DNA of 38,136 bases, from assembly GCF_000333015.1 (NCBI RefSeq), contig NZ_BANT01000046.1, forward strand, positions 1 to 38,136. Reading direction: 5' to 3'. A program made the translations under genes and the position numbers. Of this stretch, positions 26,894 through 34,684 are shown piece by piece. Each line of letters opens with the position of its first letter. Position 1 is the stretch's first letter. This DNA is from Gordonia hirsuta DSM 44140 = NBRC 16056 (lineage in GTDB: Bacteria; Actinomycetota; Actinomycetes; Mycobacteriales; Mycobacteriaceae). Below the pieces are notes generated by a model. The model was not told where the DNA came from and did no database searches. It was given only the letters and a program-made list of their open reading frames with translations.

Positions 26894-27466
26894 GTGAACG
26901 CTGAGTACGCCAGGATTCCCCAGATCCCGCAGGAGTCGACGGAGTTGCTGCGACGCGTGGTGCCGCCGCCGAACCGGCCACCGCTGCTGTATCTGGCGAT
27001 GGCCGCCAACCCGGCGGTGCTGCGCGCCTACGTGGAGGGCCCGATCCTGGGGCTGCACGGGCTGTTGCATACCGGACAGCTGCCGGCCGATGAGCGGGAG
27101 TTGTGCATTCTGCGGGTCACCGCCAGGTGCCGGGCCGAACACGAGTGGGGCGTGCACGTGGCCTACTTCGGGAAGACCTCGGGGCTGTCGTCGGTGCAGG
27201 TCGCGGCCACCGTACTCGGCGAGAGCGTCGAGCAGCCGTGGACACCGCGGCAGCGCGCCATCGTCACCGTGGCCGACGCGATGGTCGACCTGCGGGAGCT
27301 GACCGATACCGAGCTGGCGGAGATCGACGGTGTCCTCTCGGTCGCCACCCGCACCGAGATCGTGGCGATCGCGGCGCAGTACCTGGGTATCTCCGCGACC
27401 TGCCGGGCCCTGGGACTGCCGCCGGAGCCTGGGGCACCTCGCTTCCCGGACGCCGTTTCGAACTGA
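26894..27466 (+). CDS. Carboxymuconolactone decarboxylase / AhpD-like family protein
   Basis: A 190-residue all-helical protein. LPADERELCILRVTARCRAEHEWGVHVAYF is the CMD core ('RElaIlrvaa...EwxxH'). A second helix pair (WTPRQRAIVTVADAMVDLRELTDTELAEI) follows, then TRTEIVAIAAQYLGISA. The CxxC pair of the peroxidase AhpD is absent: there is Cys79-R-A-E instead, so disulfide reductase activity is unlikely. Relatives in catabolic clusters are often annotated as decarboxylases or have unknown roles. GTG start with GAAAGGG 6 nt upstream. Confidence 0.85.
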   Translation: MNAEYARIPQIPQESTELLRRVVPPPNRPPLLYLAMAANPAVLRAYVEGPILGLHGLLHTGQLPADERELCILRVTARCRAEHEWGVHVAYFGKTSGLSSVQVAATVLGESVEQPWTPRQRAIVTVADAMVDLRELTDTELAEIDGVLSVATRTEIVAIAAQYLGISATCRALGLPPEPGAPRFPDAVSN

Positions 27467-27471
27467 ACAGA

Positions 27472-27514
27472 CGCCGGGTGCCGCGCGGGGGCATACTCTG
27501 TGCGACACCCGGCG
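27472..27514. terminator. Candidate bidirectional transcription end hairpin
   Basis: CGCCGGGTG (27472-27480) and CACCCGGCG (27506-27514) form a perfect 9-bp stem. It sits in the 52-bp gap between two convergent genes, with a large (25-nt) loop and no T-run. Position supports a terminator, but sequence alone is weak. Confidence 0.35.
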
Positions 27515-27518
27515 CCGG

Positions 27519-28379
27519 TCAGGACGTACGCGGGCGGGCGATCCCGGTGGTGAGGGCCTCTTCGTCGGTGCGCCGGTCGGGGTGGTCACGCTCGCGGAAC
27601 TGCCGGATGCCTTCTGCCATCTCCGGGGAGTCGATGAGCTGGTTGAACAGGGCCGCCTCGATCTGCAACCCGTCATCGAGCGGCGCATCGAAGCCCCGGA
27701 TCGCGGCCTCTTTGTCGGTGCGGATCGCGCCCTGAGGCAGCCGGGCGATCTGTGCGGCCAGTTCCTGCGCCCGCGACAGTGCGGTGCCTGAGGGCACCAC
27801 CTCGTTGACCAGCCCGCTCTGAAGGGCCTCGGCGGCATCGATGACGCGGCCGGTGATGATGAGCTCCATCGCCCGGCGCCAACCGAGGATCCGCGGCAGC
27901 CGCTGCGAGCCGCCGTCGGCCAGCCCGATGTTCCAGCGCCGGCAGGTGACCCCGAAGGTGGCGTGCTGATCGGCGATGGCCATATCGGTCCAGCAGGCCC
28001 ATTCCAGCCCGCCGGCATAGGCGACGCCGTTGACCGCGGCGATGGTCGGTTTGTAGATGTCGGTCCAGCGCGACGGGCCGAGGATTCCGGGGCGTTCGCC
28101 GCGGGCATGGGCGGCGCGGTCGGACTCGGTCATCGGCACCACCGGGATTCCCTCGGCGAAGGACTGCAGGTCGCCGCCGGCGCAGAAGGCCTCGGTGCCG
28201 CGACCGGTGAGGACTGCCACCAGTGCCGAATCGTCCGTGCGGAAGCGGTCCCAGGCGTCGACCAGCTCGTCGTTCATCACCCGGCCGATGGCGTTCATCC
28301 GGTCCGGTCGGTCGAAGGTGATGGTGACGACCGGACCGTCCTGGTCGTAGCTGACGAACTGGTAGGGATCGGCGGGCAT
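27519..28379 (-). CDS. Crotonase-family enoyl-CoA hydratase/isomerase
   Basis: A 286-residue protein. VVTITFDRPDRMNAIGRVM, LTGRGTEAFCAGGDLQSF and AAVNGVAYAGGLEWACWTDMAIADQHATFG are the standard crotonase blocks. The second catalytic glutamate, normally in 'FGxPExxxGLxPGxG', is missing: the segment reads FGVTCRRWNIGLADGG. Classic syn-hydration is therefore doubtful, and a hydrolase, isomerase or lyase-like chemistry is as likely. AAGGAG lies 8 nt before the ATG at 28379. A 16-nt tandem repeat lies just upstream. Confidence 0.85.
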   Translation of the reverse strand: MPADPYQFVSYDQDGPVVTITFDRPDRMNAIGRVMNDELVDAWDRFRTDDSALVAVLTGRGTEAFCAGGDLQSFAEGIPVVPMTESDRAAHARGERPGILGPSRWTDIYKPTIAAVNGVAYAGGLEWACWTDMAIADQHATFGVTCRRWNIGLADGGSQRLPRILGWRRAMELIITGRVIDAAEALQSGLVNEVVPSGTALSRAQELAAQIARLPQGAIRTDKEAAIRGFDAPLDDGLQIEAALFNQLIDSPEMAEGIRQFRERDHPDRRTDEEALTTGIARPRTS

Positions 28380-28400
28380 GAGGGGCTCCTTCTGTCGGCT

Positions 28401-28463
28401 CTGCTGAGCGGGATTACTGCTGAGCGGGATTACTGCTGAACGGGGTTGCTGCTGAATGGGTTG
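28401..28463. repeat. 16-nt tandem repeat (about four units)
   Basis: The unit CTGCTGAGCGGGATTA occurs twice exactly (28401-28416, 28417-28432), then twice with changes (28433-28448, 28449-28463, the last 15 nt). It lies 22 bp upstream of the crotonase start, in its leader or promoter, so copy-number change could alter expression. It does not look coding. Confidence 0.8.
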
Positions 28464-28552
28464 CTCGGGGGTGCGGTACGGGTGGGGTGGGATTGTGCTG
28501 GGTGTGGTTCCGCCGCCCTCGGTCATGGAAGGTCCACGGTCCCCGAAGGGGG

Positions 28553-29182
28553 CTAACGCGGGACGTCGGGGTGGACGTCGGGATGCACTGCGGCGACCGT
28601 CATCCGCCACAACTGGTCGACGACGTCCGCGCGAGATGGGCTCGGATCGGTGGTCAGTGCGGTGACGATGACCAGCCGGAGCGCACCGAAGATGCCGGCA
28701 CCGGCCAGGGTCGGGTCGACGCCGGCGGGCAGCTCGCCGGCCCGTTGCGCTGCGGCGATGTTGCGGGCACTGGCCGCGACCACTCCGGCGATGCGGTCGG
28801 CTTCCAGTCCGGCGACGGTGCTGTCGCGCTCGAGCAGCTGATAGATGATCGGAGTCAGCGGCTGCTCGTAGTAGAAGTCGACGCCGAGCACGGTGCGCGC
28901 GTGTTCGCGGGCGTACCAATCGCCCAGTTCACGCAGGTCGACATCGAGGACCTCGCGATGCAGATCGGCGAAAAACTCTTGTACGACGGCGCTGATGAGG
29001 CCGGACTTGGAGCCGAAATGGTGGGAGACCAGGCTGGGCACGACTTCGGCCTGGCGGGCGATCGCCTGCATCTCGACGGCACCGGCGGTGTCGAGCAGGC
29101 AGGCCTGCGTGGTGGCCAGAATGCGCCGACGGGTCGCGATGGACTTCGGTGTGGGGGTGGCTTTGGGCGTGGCAGCAATCAC
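28553..29182 (-). CDS. TetR-family regulator
   Basis: A 209-residue protein. RRRILATTQACLLDTAGAVEMQAIARQAEVVPSLVSHHFGSKSGLISAVVQEF is a TetR_N HTH. The C-terminal domain has FYYEQPLTPIIYQLLERD and ARNIAAAQRAGELPAGVDPTLAGA. The start is GTG 29182, since the nearby ATGs are followed at once by stops. The AT-rich dyad at 29189-29205 abuts it. It lies head-to-tail upstream of the crotonase gene 27519-28379, which it may control. Confidence 0.88.
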   Translation of the reverse strand: MIAATPKATPTPKSIATRRRILATTQACLLDTAGAVEMQAIARQAEVVPSLVSHHFGSKSGLISAVVQEFFADLHREVLDVDLRELGDWYAREHARTVLGVDFYYEQPLTPIIYQLLERDSTVAGLEADRIAGVVAASARNIAAAQRAGELPAGVDPTLAGAGIFGALRLVIVTALTTDPSPSRADVVDQLWRMTVAAVHPDVHPDVPR

Positions 29183-29188
29183 ATCAGC

Positions 29189-29205
29189 ATTGAATCAAAT
29201 TCAAT
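29189..29205. promoter_or_regulatory. TetR operator candidate (ATTGAAT-N3-ATTCAAT)
   Basis: A perfect 7-bp inverted repeat with a 3-bp spacer, 7 bp upstream of the TetR GTG. A further TTCAAT follows (to about 29210). It is markedly AT-rich against the local sequence, so it stands out as a regulator site or promoter. Confidence 0.5.
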
Positions 29206-29309
29206 TCAATTCTGCAAGGCTGTGCCGAGCCGAGACCGCCGGGCGGTCTCACGACAGCGAGGCCTGTTGCAGGGCCGGCTCAGGACGGCCCGGCTCGGTG
29301 CAGCCCGGC

Positions 29310-29864
29310 TCACGGCAGGGCGGCGGCCCGGACGGAGTTCAGCGGCTCGATGGAGCGGCGCAGTTTGCACATGATCAGGGCGCCTTCGACGGTGTGGATG
29401 GCGTTCTCGGCGTCACGGCGCGCCTGCGGAGCCGGGGTGCCTTCGGCGGCCCGGATACCCGCGATGATGTCGATCCATTCGTCGATCACGGTGATCGCGG
29501 TGGTCCGGATGCCGTCGGAGAGGTCGTCGTCGAACGCCGCCGCGGCGATGGGGCAGCCGCCGCGGAAGTCCGATTGCCGCAGTACCTCGGCAAAGTAGTC
29601 GCACAGCGCCACGATCACCTGCTCGTAGGACAGGCCGTCCTCGGCGAGCCGCCGCAGCCGGCGGGTGATCCGGTCGCCGGCGATCCGGACGGCGGCATCG
29701 ATCATCTCTTCCTTGCCGCCGGGGAAGTGATGACCGACCGAGCCGCGCGGTGCGCCGGAGTGCTCGATCACCCGGGAGAAGGAGGTGCCCTGGATACCCA
29801 GCGACGGCAGCAGCTCGGCCGCACTGGCGATCATGCGTTCGCGGGCATCGGACCGCCGACCCAT
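29310..29864 (-). CDS. TetR-family regulator, LmrA/YxaF-like
   Basis: A 184-residue regulator. RERMIASAAELLPSLGIQGTSFSRVIEHSGAPRGSVGHHFPGGKEEMIDAAVR is the HTH region, with the 'HHFPGGKEE' form. RQSDFRGGCPIAAAAFDDD is the 'GCPxaa' hallmark of the LmrA/YxaF-like C-terminal domain. Members often sense drugs or flavonoids and repress an adjacent exporter or enzyme. ATG 29864 was chosen over an upstream start because AGGGAG is 8 nt away. An imperfect dyad (29919-29941, TGCAACGG...CCGTGCA) lies between it and the SDR gene. Confidence 0.88.
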   Translation of the reverse strand: MGRRSDARERMIASAAELLPSLGIQGTSFSRVIEHSGAPRGSVGHHFPGGKEEMIDAAVRIAGDRITRRLRRLAEDGLSYEQVIVALCDYFAEVLRQSDFRGGCPIAAAAFDDDLSDGIRTTAITVIDEWIDIIAGIRAAEGTPAPQARRDAENAIHTVEGALIMCKLRRSIEPLNSVRAAALP

Positions 29865-29974
29865 TCTGCTGCTCCCTCGTACTTGCCGTGATCCCCGCGG
29901 GGCGGGCACCGACTGTGCTGCAACGGTACTCGAGCCGTGCAGGTGCGGCCGGGTCCGATGCGGAAGGTGGACTA

Positions 29975-30739
29975 CTAGGTGATGGTGACACCACCGTCGA
30001 CCGGGATCGTCTGCCCGGTCACATAGCCGCCGGCCGGTGAGGCGAGCCAGACCACGGTCGCGGCCAGCTGGGCGGGATCGCCCATGGTCTTACCGAGCAG
30101 AATCCGGTGCGCGGTGGCGGCGACGTACGCCGGATCGAAGGCATCGGTCATCTCCGAGGCGAAGAAGCCGGGGGCCAGTGCATTGACGCGGATGCCCTTG
30201 CGCGGGCCCCACTGCTGGGCCAGGTCGCGGGTCAGGCCCAGCACCGCGGCCTTGCTGGCGCTGTACGCGGCTTGCGGTAGACCGGCTGTGGTCAAGGCCA
30301 GCGCACTGGACAGGTTGATGATGGAGCTGCCCGGTGACATCACGCGCCCGCACGCCTGCGCCATCCAGTAGGAGCCGTGCAGATTGATGTCGACCACGGT
30401 GCGGAACTGTTCGGGTGTCTCCCGGGTCGCCGGCACCGCGCTGGCGATGCCGGCGTTGTTCACCAGGATGTCGACGCGGCCGAACTTCTCCAGCGTTGCG
30501 GCCACCAGGGCTTCGCAGTCGTCGGGGACGGTGACGTCGGTCGTCACCGCCAGCGCGCGGCGGCCGAGGGCTTCGACGGCCGCGCTGGTCTCGCCGAGCC
30601 GGTCGATGCGCCGGGCCCCCAGGGCCACGTCCGCGCCGGCTTCGGCCAGTGCGGTGGCGAAGTGCACGCCGAGTCCGGAAGAGGCGCCGGTGACGATCGC
30701 GACCTTCCCGTCGAGAGAGAATTGATCCAGGACAGACAT
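29975..30739 (-). CDS. Classical short-chain dehydrogenase/reductase
   Basis: A 254-residue NAD(P)-dependent oxidoreductase. It has TGASSGLG (17-24), a DVT segment, the NNAG motif, a catalytic Ser in INLSS and YSASK (Tyr/Lys pair). The C-terminus PVDGGVTIT is typical ('GGxxxx'). An Arg near the glycine motif (GARRIDRL) suggests NADP preference, which is only a hint. AAAGG lies 8 nt upstream of the ATG. It is 27 nt downstream of the alcohol dehydrogenase gene, so the two probably form an operon oxidising and reducing one substrate series. Confidence 0.93.
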   Translation of the reverse strand: MSVLDQFSLDGKVAIVTGASSGLGVHFATALAEAGADVALGARRIDRLGETSAAVEALGRRALAVTTDVTVPDDCEALVAATLEKFGRVDILVNNAGIASAVPATRETPEQFRTVVDINLHGSYWMAQACGRVMSPGSSIINLSSALALTTAGLPQAAYSASKAAVLGLTRDLAQQWGPRKGIRVNALAPGFFASEMTDAFDPAYVAATAHRILLGKTMGDPAQLAATVVWLASPAGGYVTGQTIPVDGGVTIT

Positions 30740-30766
30740 TGGCTGGGCCTTTCGTGTCGCGGTCGG

Positions 30767-31780
30767 TCAGATCTGCAGATCGCGGACGAAGACCGGCTTG
30801 GCGTGACGTTCGACGATGCGTTCGGGCAGCTCTTCCCAGTCGAAGACGTCACTGACCACCGCGCGTGGATCGACCTGCCCCGAGGCTGCCAGTTCCAGGG
30901 CGGCCGGGATGTTCGGGCGCACATTGTCGCGAGCGATCCGCAGGCTCATGCTGTTGAGGTACATCTGGAACAGCGGCAGCTCGCCGGGACGGAAATGGTT
31001 GCCGGCGCTCTCGCAGAAGCCCTCGGGCTTGATGGAGGTGGCCGCGACGGCGAGCTGGTCCACCCGGCCGGTCGCCTCGATGGCCAGGTCGAAACCCTTG
31101 TCGACGGGGCCGGTCTCGGCGACGGCGCGGGCGCCGAAGGTCTCGGCCAGCGCGCGGTGCTCCTCGATGGGCGAGACGAACAGGACATCGGAGGCGCCCA
31201 GTGCCCGTGCGATGTCGCAGACGTACAGACCGATACTGCCGCGGGCCACCACCATCACCGACGCGCCGGGCATCCGTTTCAGGTGGGGTGCGACCAGACG
31301 CCAGGCCAGACTCCAGTTGTCGCTGGCCGAGGCCATCGCGATCGGGTCGAGGCCGTCGAGCAGCGGCACCAGCATCGCATCGGCGTAGGGGACCTTCACC
31401 AGGTCCGAGAACAGCCCGCCCCACTCACCGCCGATCGGTGCGCCGTACATCGCCATATAGGGCACCGAGGTGCAGTGGGAGGTGTGCCCGGCCAGGCACT
31501 GTTCGCAGGTGCCGCAGTTGATCGCCCAGGGGACGACGACGAGCTGGCCGGGCTGCACCGCGGTCACATCATCGGCAACCTCGACCACCCGGGCCACGCA
31601 TTCGTGACCGATGGCGAAGGGGGCCGGGATCGGGCCGTGCCCGGCCAGGATCTGCGTATCGACATCGCACGTCGTCGCCGCGACCGGAGCGACGACGGCC
31701 TGCCCCGGTCCGTCGATCACCGGGTCCGGCGATTCGCGCCATTCGGCCTGCCAGCGGCCCGTGTACATGAGTTCGCGCAT
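30767..31780 (-). CDS. Zinc-dependent medium-chain alcohol dehydrogenase
   Basis: A 337-residue MDR enzyme. Catalytic zinc ligands are Cys38 (TTCDVDT), His59 and Glu60 (GHECVARV). Structural zinc ligands are Cys89, 92, 95 and 103 (CGTCEQC...C). The cofactor-binding loop reads VARGSIGLYVCDIARALGA, a variant GxGxxG. Cys61 replaces the usual Gly/Phe next to the zinc ligand. It oxidises an unknown alcohol with NAD(P). GGGAGGA precedes the ATG, and the shared promoter motif lies 85 nt upstream, inside the 138-bp gap after the oxygenase gene. Confidence 0.92.
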   Translation of the reverse strand: MRELMYTGRWQAEWRESPDPVIDGPGQAVVAPVAATTCDVDTQILAGHGPIPAPFAIGHECVARVVEVADDVTAVQPGQLVVVPWAINCGTCEQCLAGHTSHCTSVPYMAMYGAPIGGEWGGLFSDLVKVPYADAMLVPLLDGLDPIAMASASDNWSLAWRLVAPHLKRMPGASVMVVARGSIGLYVCDIARALGASDVLFVSPIEEHRALAETFGARAVAETGPVDKGFDLAIEATGRVDQLAVAATSIKPEGFCESAGNHFRPGELPLFQMYLNSMSLRIARDNVRPNIPAALELAASGQVDPRAVVSDVFDWEELPERIVERHAKPVFVRDLQI

Positions 31781-31864
31781 GATCGATCCTCCCTGCGGGG
31801 TGCAGTGCTGCACCGGTTCTCGCCGGCCGCGGGACGGTTGCGGCGGCCTGGGCAAACCAGATCA

Positions 31865-31880
31865 TATGATGGCCGTTATA
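31865..31880 (-). promoter_or_regulatory. Shared promoter motif TATAACGGCCATCATA, copy 2
   Basis: On the minus strand, 85 nt upstream of the alcohol dehydrogenase start. It matches the tautomerase copy at 15 of 16 bases. It is itself a near-dyad centred on GGCC (TATrAyGGCCrTyATA, 12 of 16 symmetric) and is followed by ATATGATC. TATAAC could serve as the -10 of the dehydrogenase/SDR operon. Confidence 0.5.
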
Positions 31881-31918
31881 GCAAGGGGTGGGCCCGGAGG
31901 CCGGGGGCGCGGCGGAGG

Positions 31919-33352
31919 TCAGGTCGCGGCGGCGAAGGCGCCGTGGAAGGTCATCGGGATGTGCCGGCGCAGGGTCGCGGTCGCGACGGGGCCGTCGCCC
32001 GGGCGTTCCGCCGCCAGGATCAGGAGCCGGGAGGTCTTCTGGGCGGGCAGATGTTCGACGGTCAGCAGCCAGCCGGTGCCTTCGCGGCCGGCGTCGGGGT
32101 CGGCGGCGAACAGCGGCTCGCAGATGGTGTCGCCGTCGGCGCAGGTGTAGGTCGAGCGGGTGCCGTCGCGATGGTCCAGGGTCGTGATCGAATCCGGATC
32201 GCCGCCGGCCCGGGAGGCCTCGGCAAGGTAGCTGTACCGGTGCGGCCGGGTCGCCCAGCGCTGGTCCAGTTGCGGGAACTCGCAGCCCAGATCGTTGAGC
32301 GGTTCGCGGATCACGCGCCGAGAGTCGCGACCGATCACCAGTCGGGTGAGCTGTCCGCCGAAGGCCGGGCCCGGATTGCCGCGGTAGTCGTGCAGGTGGG
32401 CGTTCCATGCCGCCCAGCCGCCGGCCGGGTCGTGGGCCACCAGCTCGACCACGGTCTCGGCGCCGGCGTCGTAGGCGTTGGTGACGTGGAAGTGGAACAG
32501 CGAGTCGTACTCGAACCGGATGGGCTTTCCGCCGTCGCGGGGCAGCAGCACGATCGTGGTGCCCAGCTCCGGCTTGTACGAGAGCGCGTCGTCGAACGGC
32601 CGTCGCCCGAACAGCACGGGCAGCGGTTTGTTCACCACCAGTGGACCCAGCACGAAGACCAGGTAGCGCGCGGTCAGGGCGAAGTCGTGGATGAATCCCA
32701 GTTTGGGGATGGGGACCGTGCCGACGCCGTGCAGGCGGCCGGTCTTGTCGAGGCGGTAACAGCGGATCAGCGGCCGGGGGTAGAAGTCCAGGCCGAAGTT
32801 GAACACCTCGCCGGTGCGTGGATCGGCCTTGGGGTGGGCCGAGAAGGCGCCGAGCCGATTGAGGGCGCCTGCGAAGGATTCGGGCCCGTGGGTGGCCAGG
32901 GTCTGCGGGTCGAGCCGGTGGGGTCTGCCGCCCTCCCACAGGGCGTACAGCCAGTCGCCGTGCACGAGCACATTGGTGTTGGCCATGTTCTCGGGGAAGC
33001 GCAGGGCATTGGCCAGGGCGCCCCCGGCCCGCTGGGTGCCGAACCCCTTCGGCAGCTCGCCGGTGCGGTTGCCGCGGCGGTAGGTCTTGGTCCGCACGTA
33101 CCGGTTCCGGTAGGCGATGCCGTCGTCGTCGATCCGGAATCGGGAGACCATGCCGTCGCCGTCGAAGATGTGCCCGACCGGGTGTCTCCCGACGTCGAAG
33201 CGGCCGGGCCCGATCCGGTACAGGGTGCCGCGAATCTTCTCCGGGATCGTGCCGTCGATCTGATCGATCCGGTAGTCGAACTCGGCGAACTGCGAATCCC
33301 ACGGCGAGGCGCCCAGGTCATCATGGCGGCGCAGGTCGGCTGGAACAGTCAT
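31919..33352 (-). CDS. Carotenoid-cleavage-dioxygenase-family oxygenase
   Basis: A 477-residue seven-bladed propeller Fe(II) oxygenase. The four iron His are visible: His173 (AHPKADPRTGE), His222 (IHDFALT), His287 or His289 (FHFHVTNAYD) and His470 (TFHGAF near the C-terminus). IRGTLYRIGPGRFDVG and HIFDGDGMVSRF are standard N-terminal blocks. Such enzymes cleave C=C bonds of carotenoids, apocarotenoids, retinoids, stilbenes or isoeugenol-type compounds. Nearby alcohol dehydrogenase and SDR genes could handle the aldehyde products, but the substrate is not predictable. It is divergent from a TetR gene with a dyad between them. Confidence 0.93.
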   Translation of the reverse strand: MTVPADLRRHDDLGASPWDSQFAEFDYRIDQIDGTIPEKIRGTLYRIGPGRFDVGRHPVGHIFDGDGMVSRFRIDDDGIAYRNRYVRTKTYRRGNRTGELPKGFGTQRAGGALANALRFPENMANTNVLVHGDWLYALWEGGRPHRLDPQTLATHGPESFAGALNRLGAFSAHPKADPRTGEVFNFGLDFYPRPLIRCYRLDKTGRLHGVGTVPIPKLGFIHDFALTARYLVFVLGPLVVNKPLPVLFGRRPFDDALSYKPELGTTIVLLPRDGGKPIRFEYDSLFHFHVTNAYDAGAETVVELVAHDPAGGWAAWNAHLHDYRGNPGPAFGGQLTRLVIGRDSRRVIREPLNDLGCEFPQLDQRWATRPHRYSYLAEASRAGGDPDSITTLDHRDGTRSTYTCADGDTICEPLFAADPDAGREGTGWLLTVEHLPAQKTSRLLILAAERPGDGPVATATLRRHIPMTFHGAFAAAT

Positions 33353-33392
33353 GCTAAAAGTGTCTCATAAACGATCCGTCGCAGGGGTTTGA

Positions 33393-33413
33393 TGTATCGA
33401 AAGGCTCGATACA
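33393..33413. promoter_or_regulatory. TetR operator candidate (TGTATCGA-N5-TCGATACA)
   Basis: A perfect 8-bp inverted repeat with a 5-bp spacer, in the 69-bp gap between the divergent oxygenase (33352) and TetR (33422) starts. It overlaps TACAAT (33410-33415), a -10 placed exactly 6 nt before the TetR GTG. Occupancy would block the regulator's own promoter and probably the oxygenase promoter. Confidence 0.7.
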
Positions 33414-33421
33414 ATCGACGA

Positions 33422-33973
33422 GTGTCGAATGAGGAGCAGATTCTTGATGCGGCTCGCGCTGTCGTCTGCCGGGTCGGGATCAGTGCCATGACGCTCTCCG
33501 AGGTCGCCCGGAAGGCCGGGATCAGCCGCGCGACGATGTACCGGCGGTTCGATTCGCGCGATGCGCTGATCGGCGCGCTGGTGGCGGCCGAGCTCGGCGC
33601 ACTGGAACGGCTGCTGACCGGGCGCATGCGGTTCGCCGACGAGCCGCGCCAGACGGTGTACATGCTGGTCCGGGAAGTGCTGGACGCGAACGCCCACAAC
33701 GAGCCGCTGCAGGCGGCACTGCGGATCGACGGGGCGGCCCTGCTGCCGCTGTTGATCCGGTCCGGCTCCGCCCCGACGCTGGTCGACGTCGTGACCCAGC
33801 GTGCGCTGGCGCACATCACCGACTCGCCGCTGGCCGAGAAGCTGACGCCCGACCCTGAAGCGGCCGTGGAATTCATGGTCAGCGCCATCTATGCGCAGCT
33901 GTTGTCGCCGGGGCTGTATCTGAGTCACGGGCAATTGGCGACCTATGTCAGCGAGGCCGTCGTTCGGGAGTGA
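33422..33973 (+). CDS. TetR-family repressor divergent from the carotenoid oxygenase gene
   Basis: A 183-residue regulator. EEQILDAARAVVCRVGISAMTLSEVARKAGISRATMYRRFDSRDALIGALVAAEL is a strong TetR_N HTH. The C-terminal domain is short (about 120 residues). The GTG start is supported by TACAAT six bases upstream, giving a leaderless transcript, and by the operator dyad overlapping that -10. It is most likely a self-repressing, product- or substrate-sensing regulator of the oxygenase. Confidence 0.92.
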   Translation: MSNEEQILDAARAVVCRVGISAMTLSEVARKAGISRATMYRRFDSRDALIGALVAAELGALERLLTGRMRFADEPRQTVYMLVREVLDANAHNEPLQAALRIDGAALLPLLIRSGSAPTLVDVVTQRALAHITDSPLAEKLTPDPEAAVEFMVSAIYAQLLSPGLYLSHGQLATYVSEAVVRE

Positions 33974-33992
33974 AGGCCGGCCTTACCGAAGT

Positions 33993-34349
33993 TCAGCGAC
34001 GACGACCGCCTTCAAAACTGCCACTGGCGCGGTGATCGAGTGCGTCCATGCTGCGCTCGGGAAGGAAATGGCCGGATGTCGGACAGGGTGTTCCGCGCGT
34101 GTTCAGGTGTGCAGCCAGCATCCCGATGGAGCTGATCGTCGTGTGCTGGGTGCACCGCGGGCACCGCGCCTTCTTCGGCTCCCTGGAAGCCGACTTGCGG
34201 CGTCGACGCGCGGGTGTCGACGCTGGTCGATGCTTTGCCGTGGCAGCTCGCTGAACGCACCTGCTGCAGCAGAGCGATGTCAGGTTGATCTCCGTAGCTC
34301 GGACGCGCTTCTTACATCCGTGGCAGAGGCGGGTCTGCGGTTTGGCCAC
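33993..34349 (-). CDS. Small Cys-rich probable zinc-ribbon protein
   Basis: A 118-residue basic protein. Two zinc-binding pairs are visible near the start (RLCHGCKKRVRATEI...SLCCSRC). A second unit follows, RCPRCTQHTTISSIGMLAAHLNTRGTPCPTSGH, whose CxxC-x9-GxLxxH-x5-CPxSG layout recalls small zinc domains common in actinophage and mobile-element proteins. An Arg/Lys-rich linker lies between them. Start GTG 34349 has AGGAG 6 nt upstream; an ATG at 34355 touches the ribosome binding site and is less likely. Nucleic-acid binding is inferred. It could be a prophage relic. Confidence 0.55.
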   Translation of the reverse strand: MAKPQTRLCHGCKKRVRATEINLTSLCCSRCVQRAATAKHRPASTPARRRRKSASREPKKARCPRCTQHTTISSIGMLAAHLNTRGTPCPTSGHFLPERSMDALDHRASGSFEGGRRR

Positions 34350-34684
34350 ATGCATCTCCTGTCTCGGTGCGCCGGAGTTTAATCGGCGCATCGGCGACAA
34401 TGACTGAATCGAAAGATTCTGACCCCCCCGATGATTTCGGGGATCACGTCTGCCGTGACGGGGTCCCGTAGTTCCGGGTAGCTGGGGAAGACGCTTTCCG
34501 TAGGGTCCCTCGCTCCGGGTCCTAGTCGGACGGTCCCGAACCGGCGGTTCCCGCTAAACGCAGAACGGTTCGGTGGACAACGGGTCTTGCGTTGCAGCGG
34601 CGAGCGCCGGATCGGTACCGTGCCTGCGCATCGCCGGGTCGGCAGCGCACGACAGTGGCATCATCGCGGTGAGAAAGGACTTCC
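34350..34684. other. Intergenic region without a recognised gene
   Basis: I see no coding frame of quality. A CCCCGA-TGATT-TCGGGG hairpin (34426-34442) is present, without a T-run. AAAGGA (34675-34680) serves the gene at 34685. Confidence 0.4.

Noticed and set aside
30377..33370. 997-codon open frame on the plus strand opposite the SDR, dehydrogenase and oxygenase genes
   Set aside because: It reads as His/Arg/Gly/Asp-rich text mirroring the true genes' codons on the other strand, with no domain or ribosome binding site. The three minus-strand genes have clear catalytic motifs.
33974..34684. tRNA or other stable RNA gene in the low-quality coding stretch
   Set aside because: No cloverleaf with acceptor/T-arm signatures (GGTTCRA-like) was found by eye.
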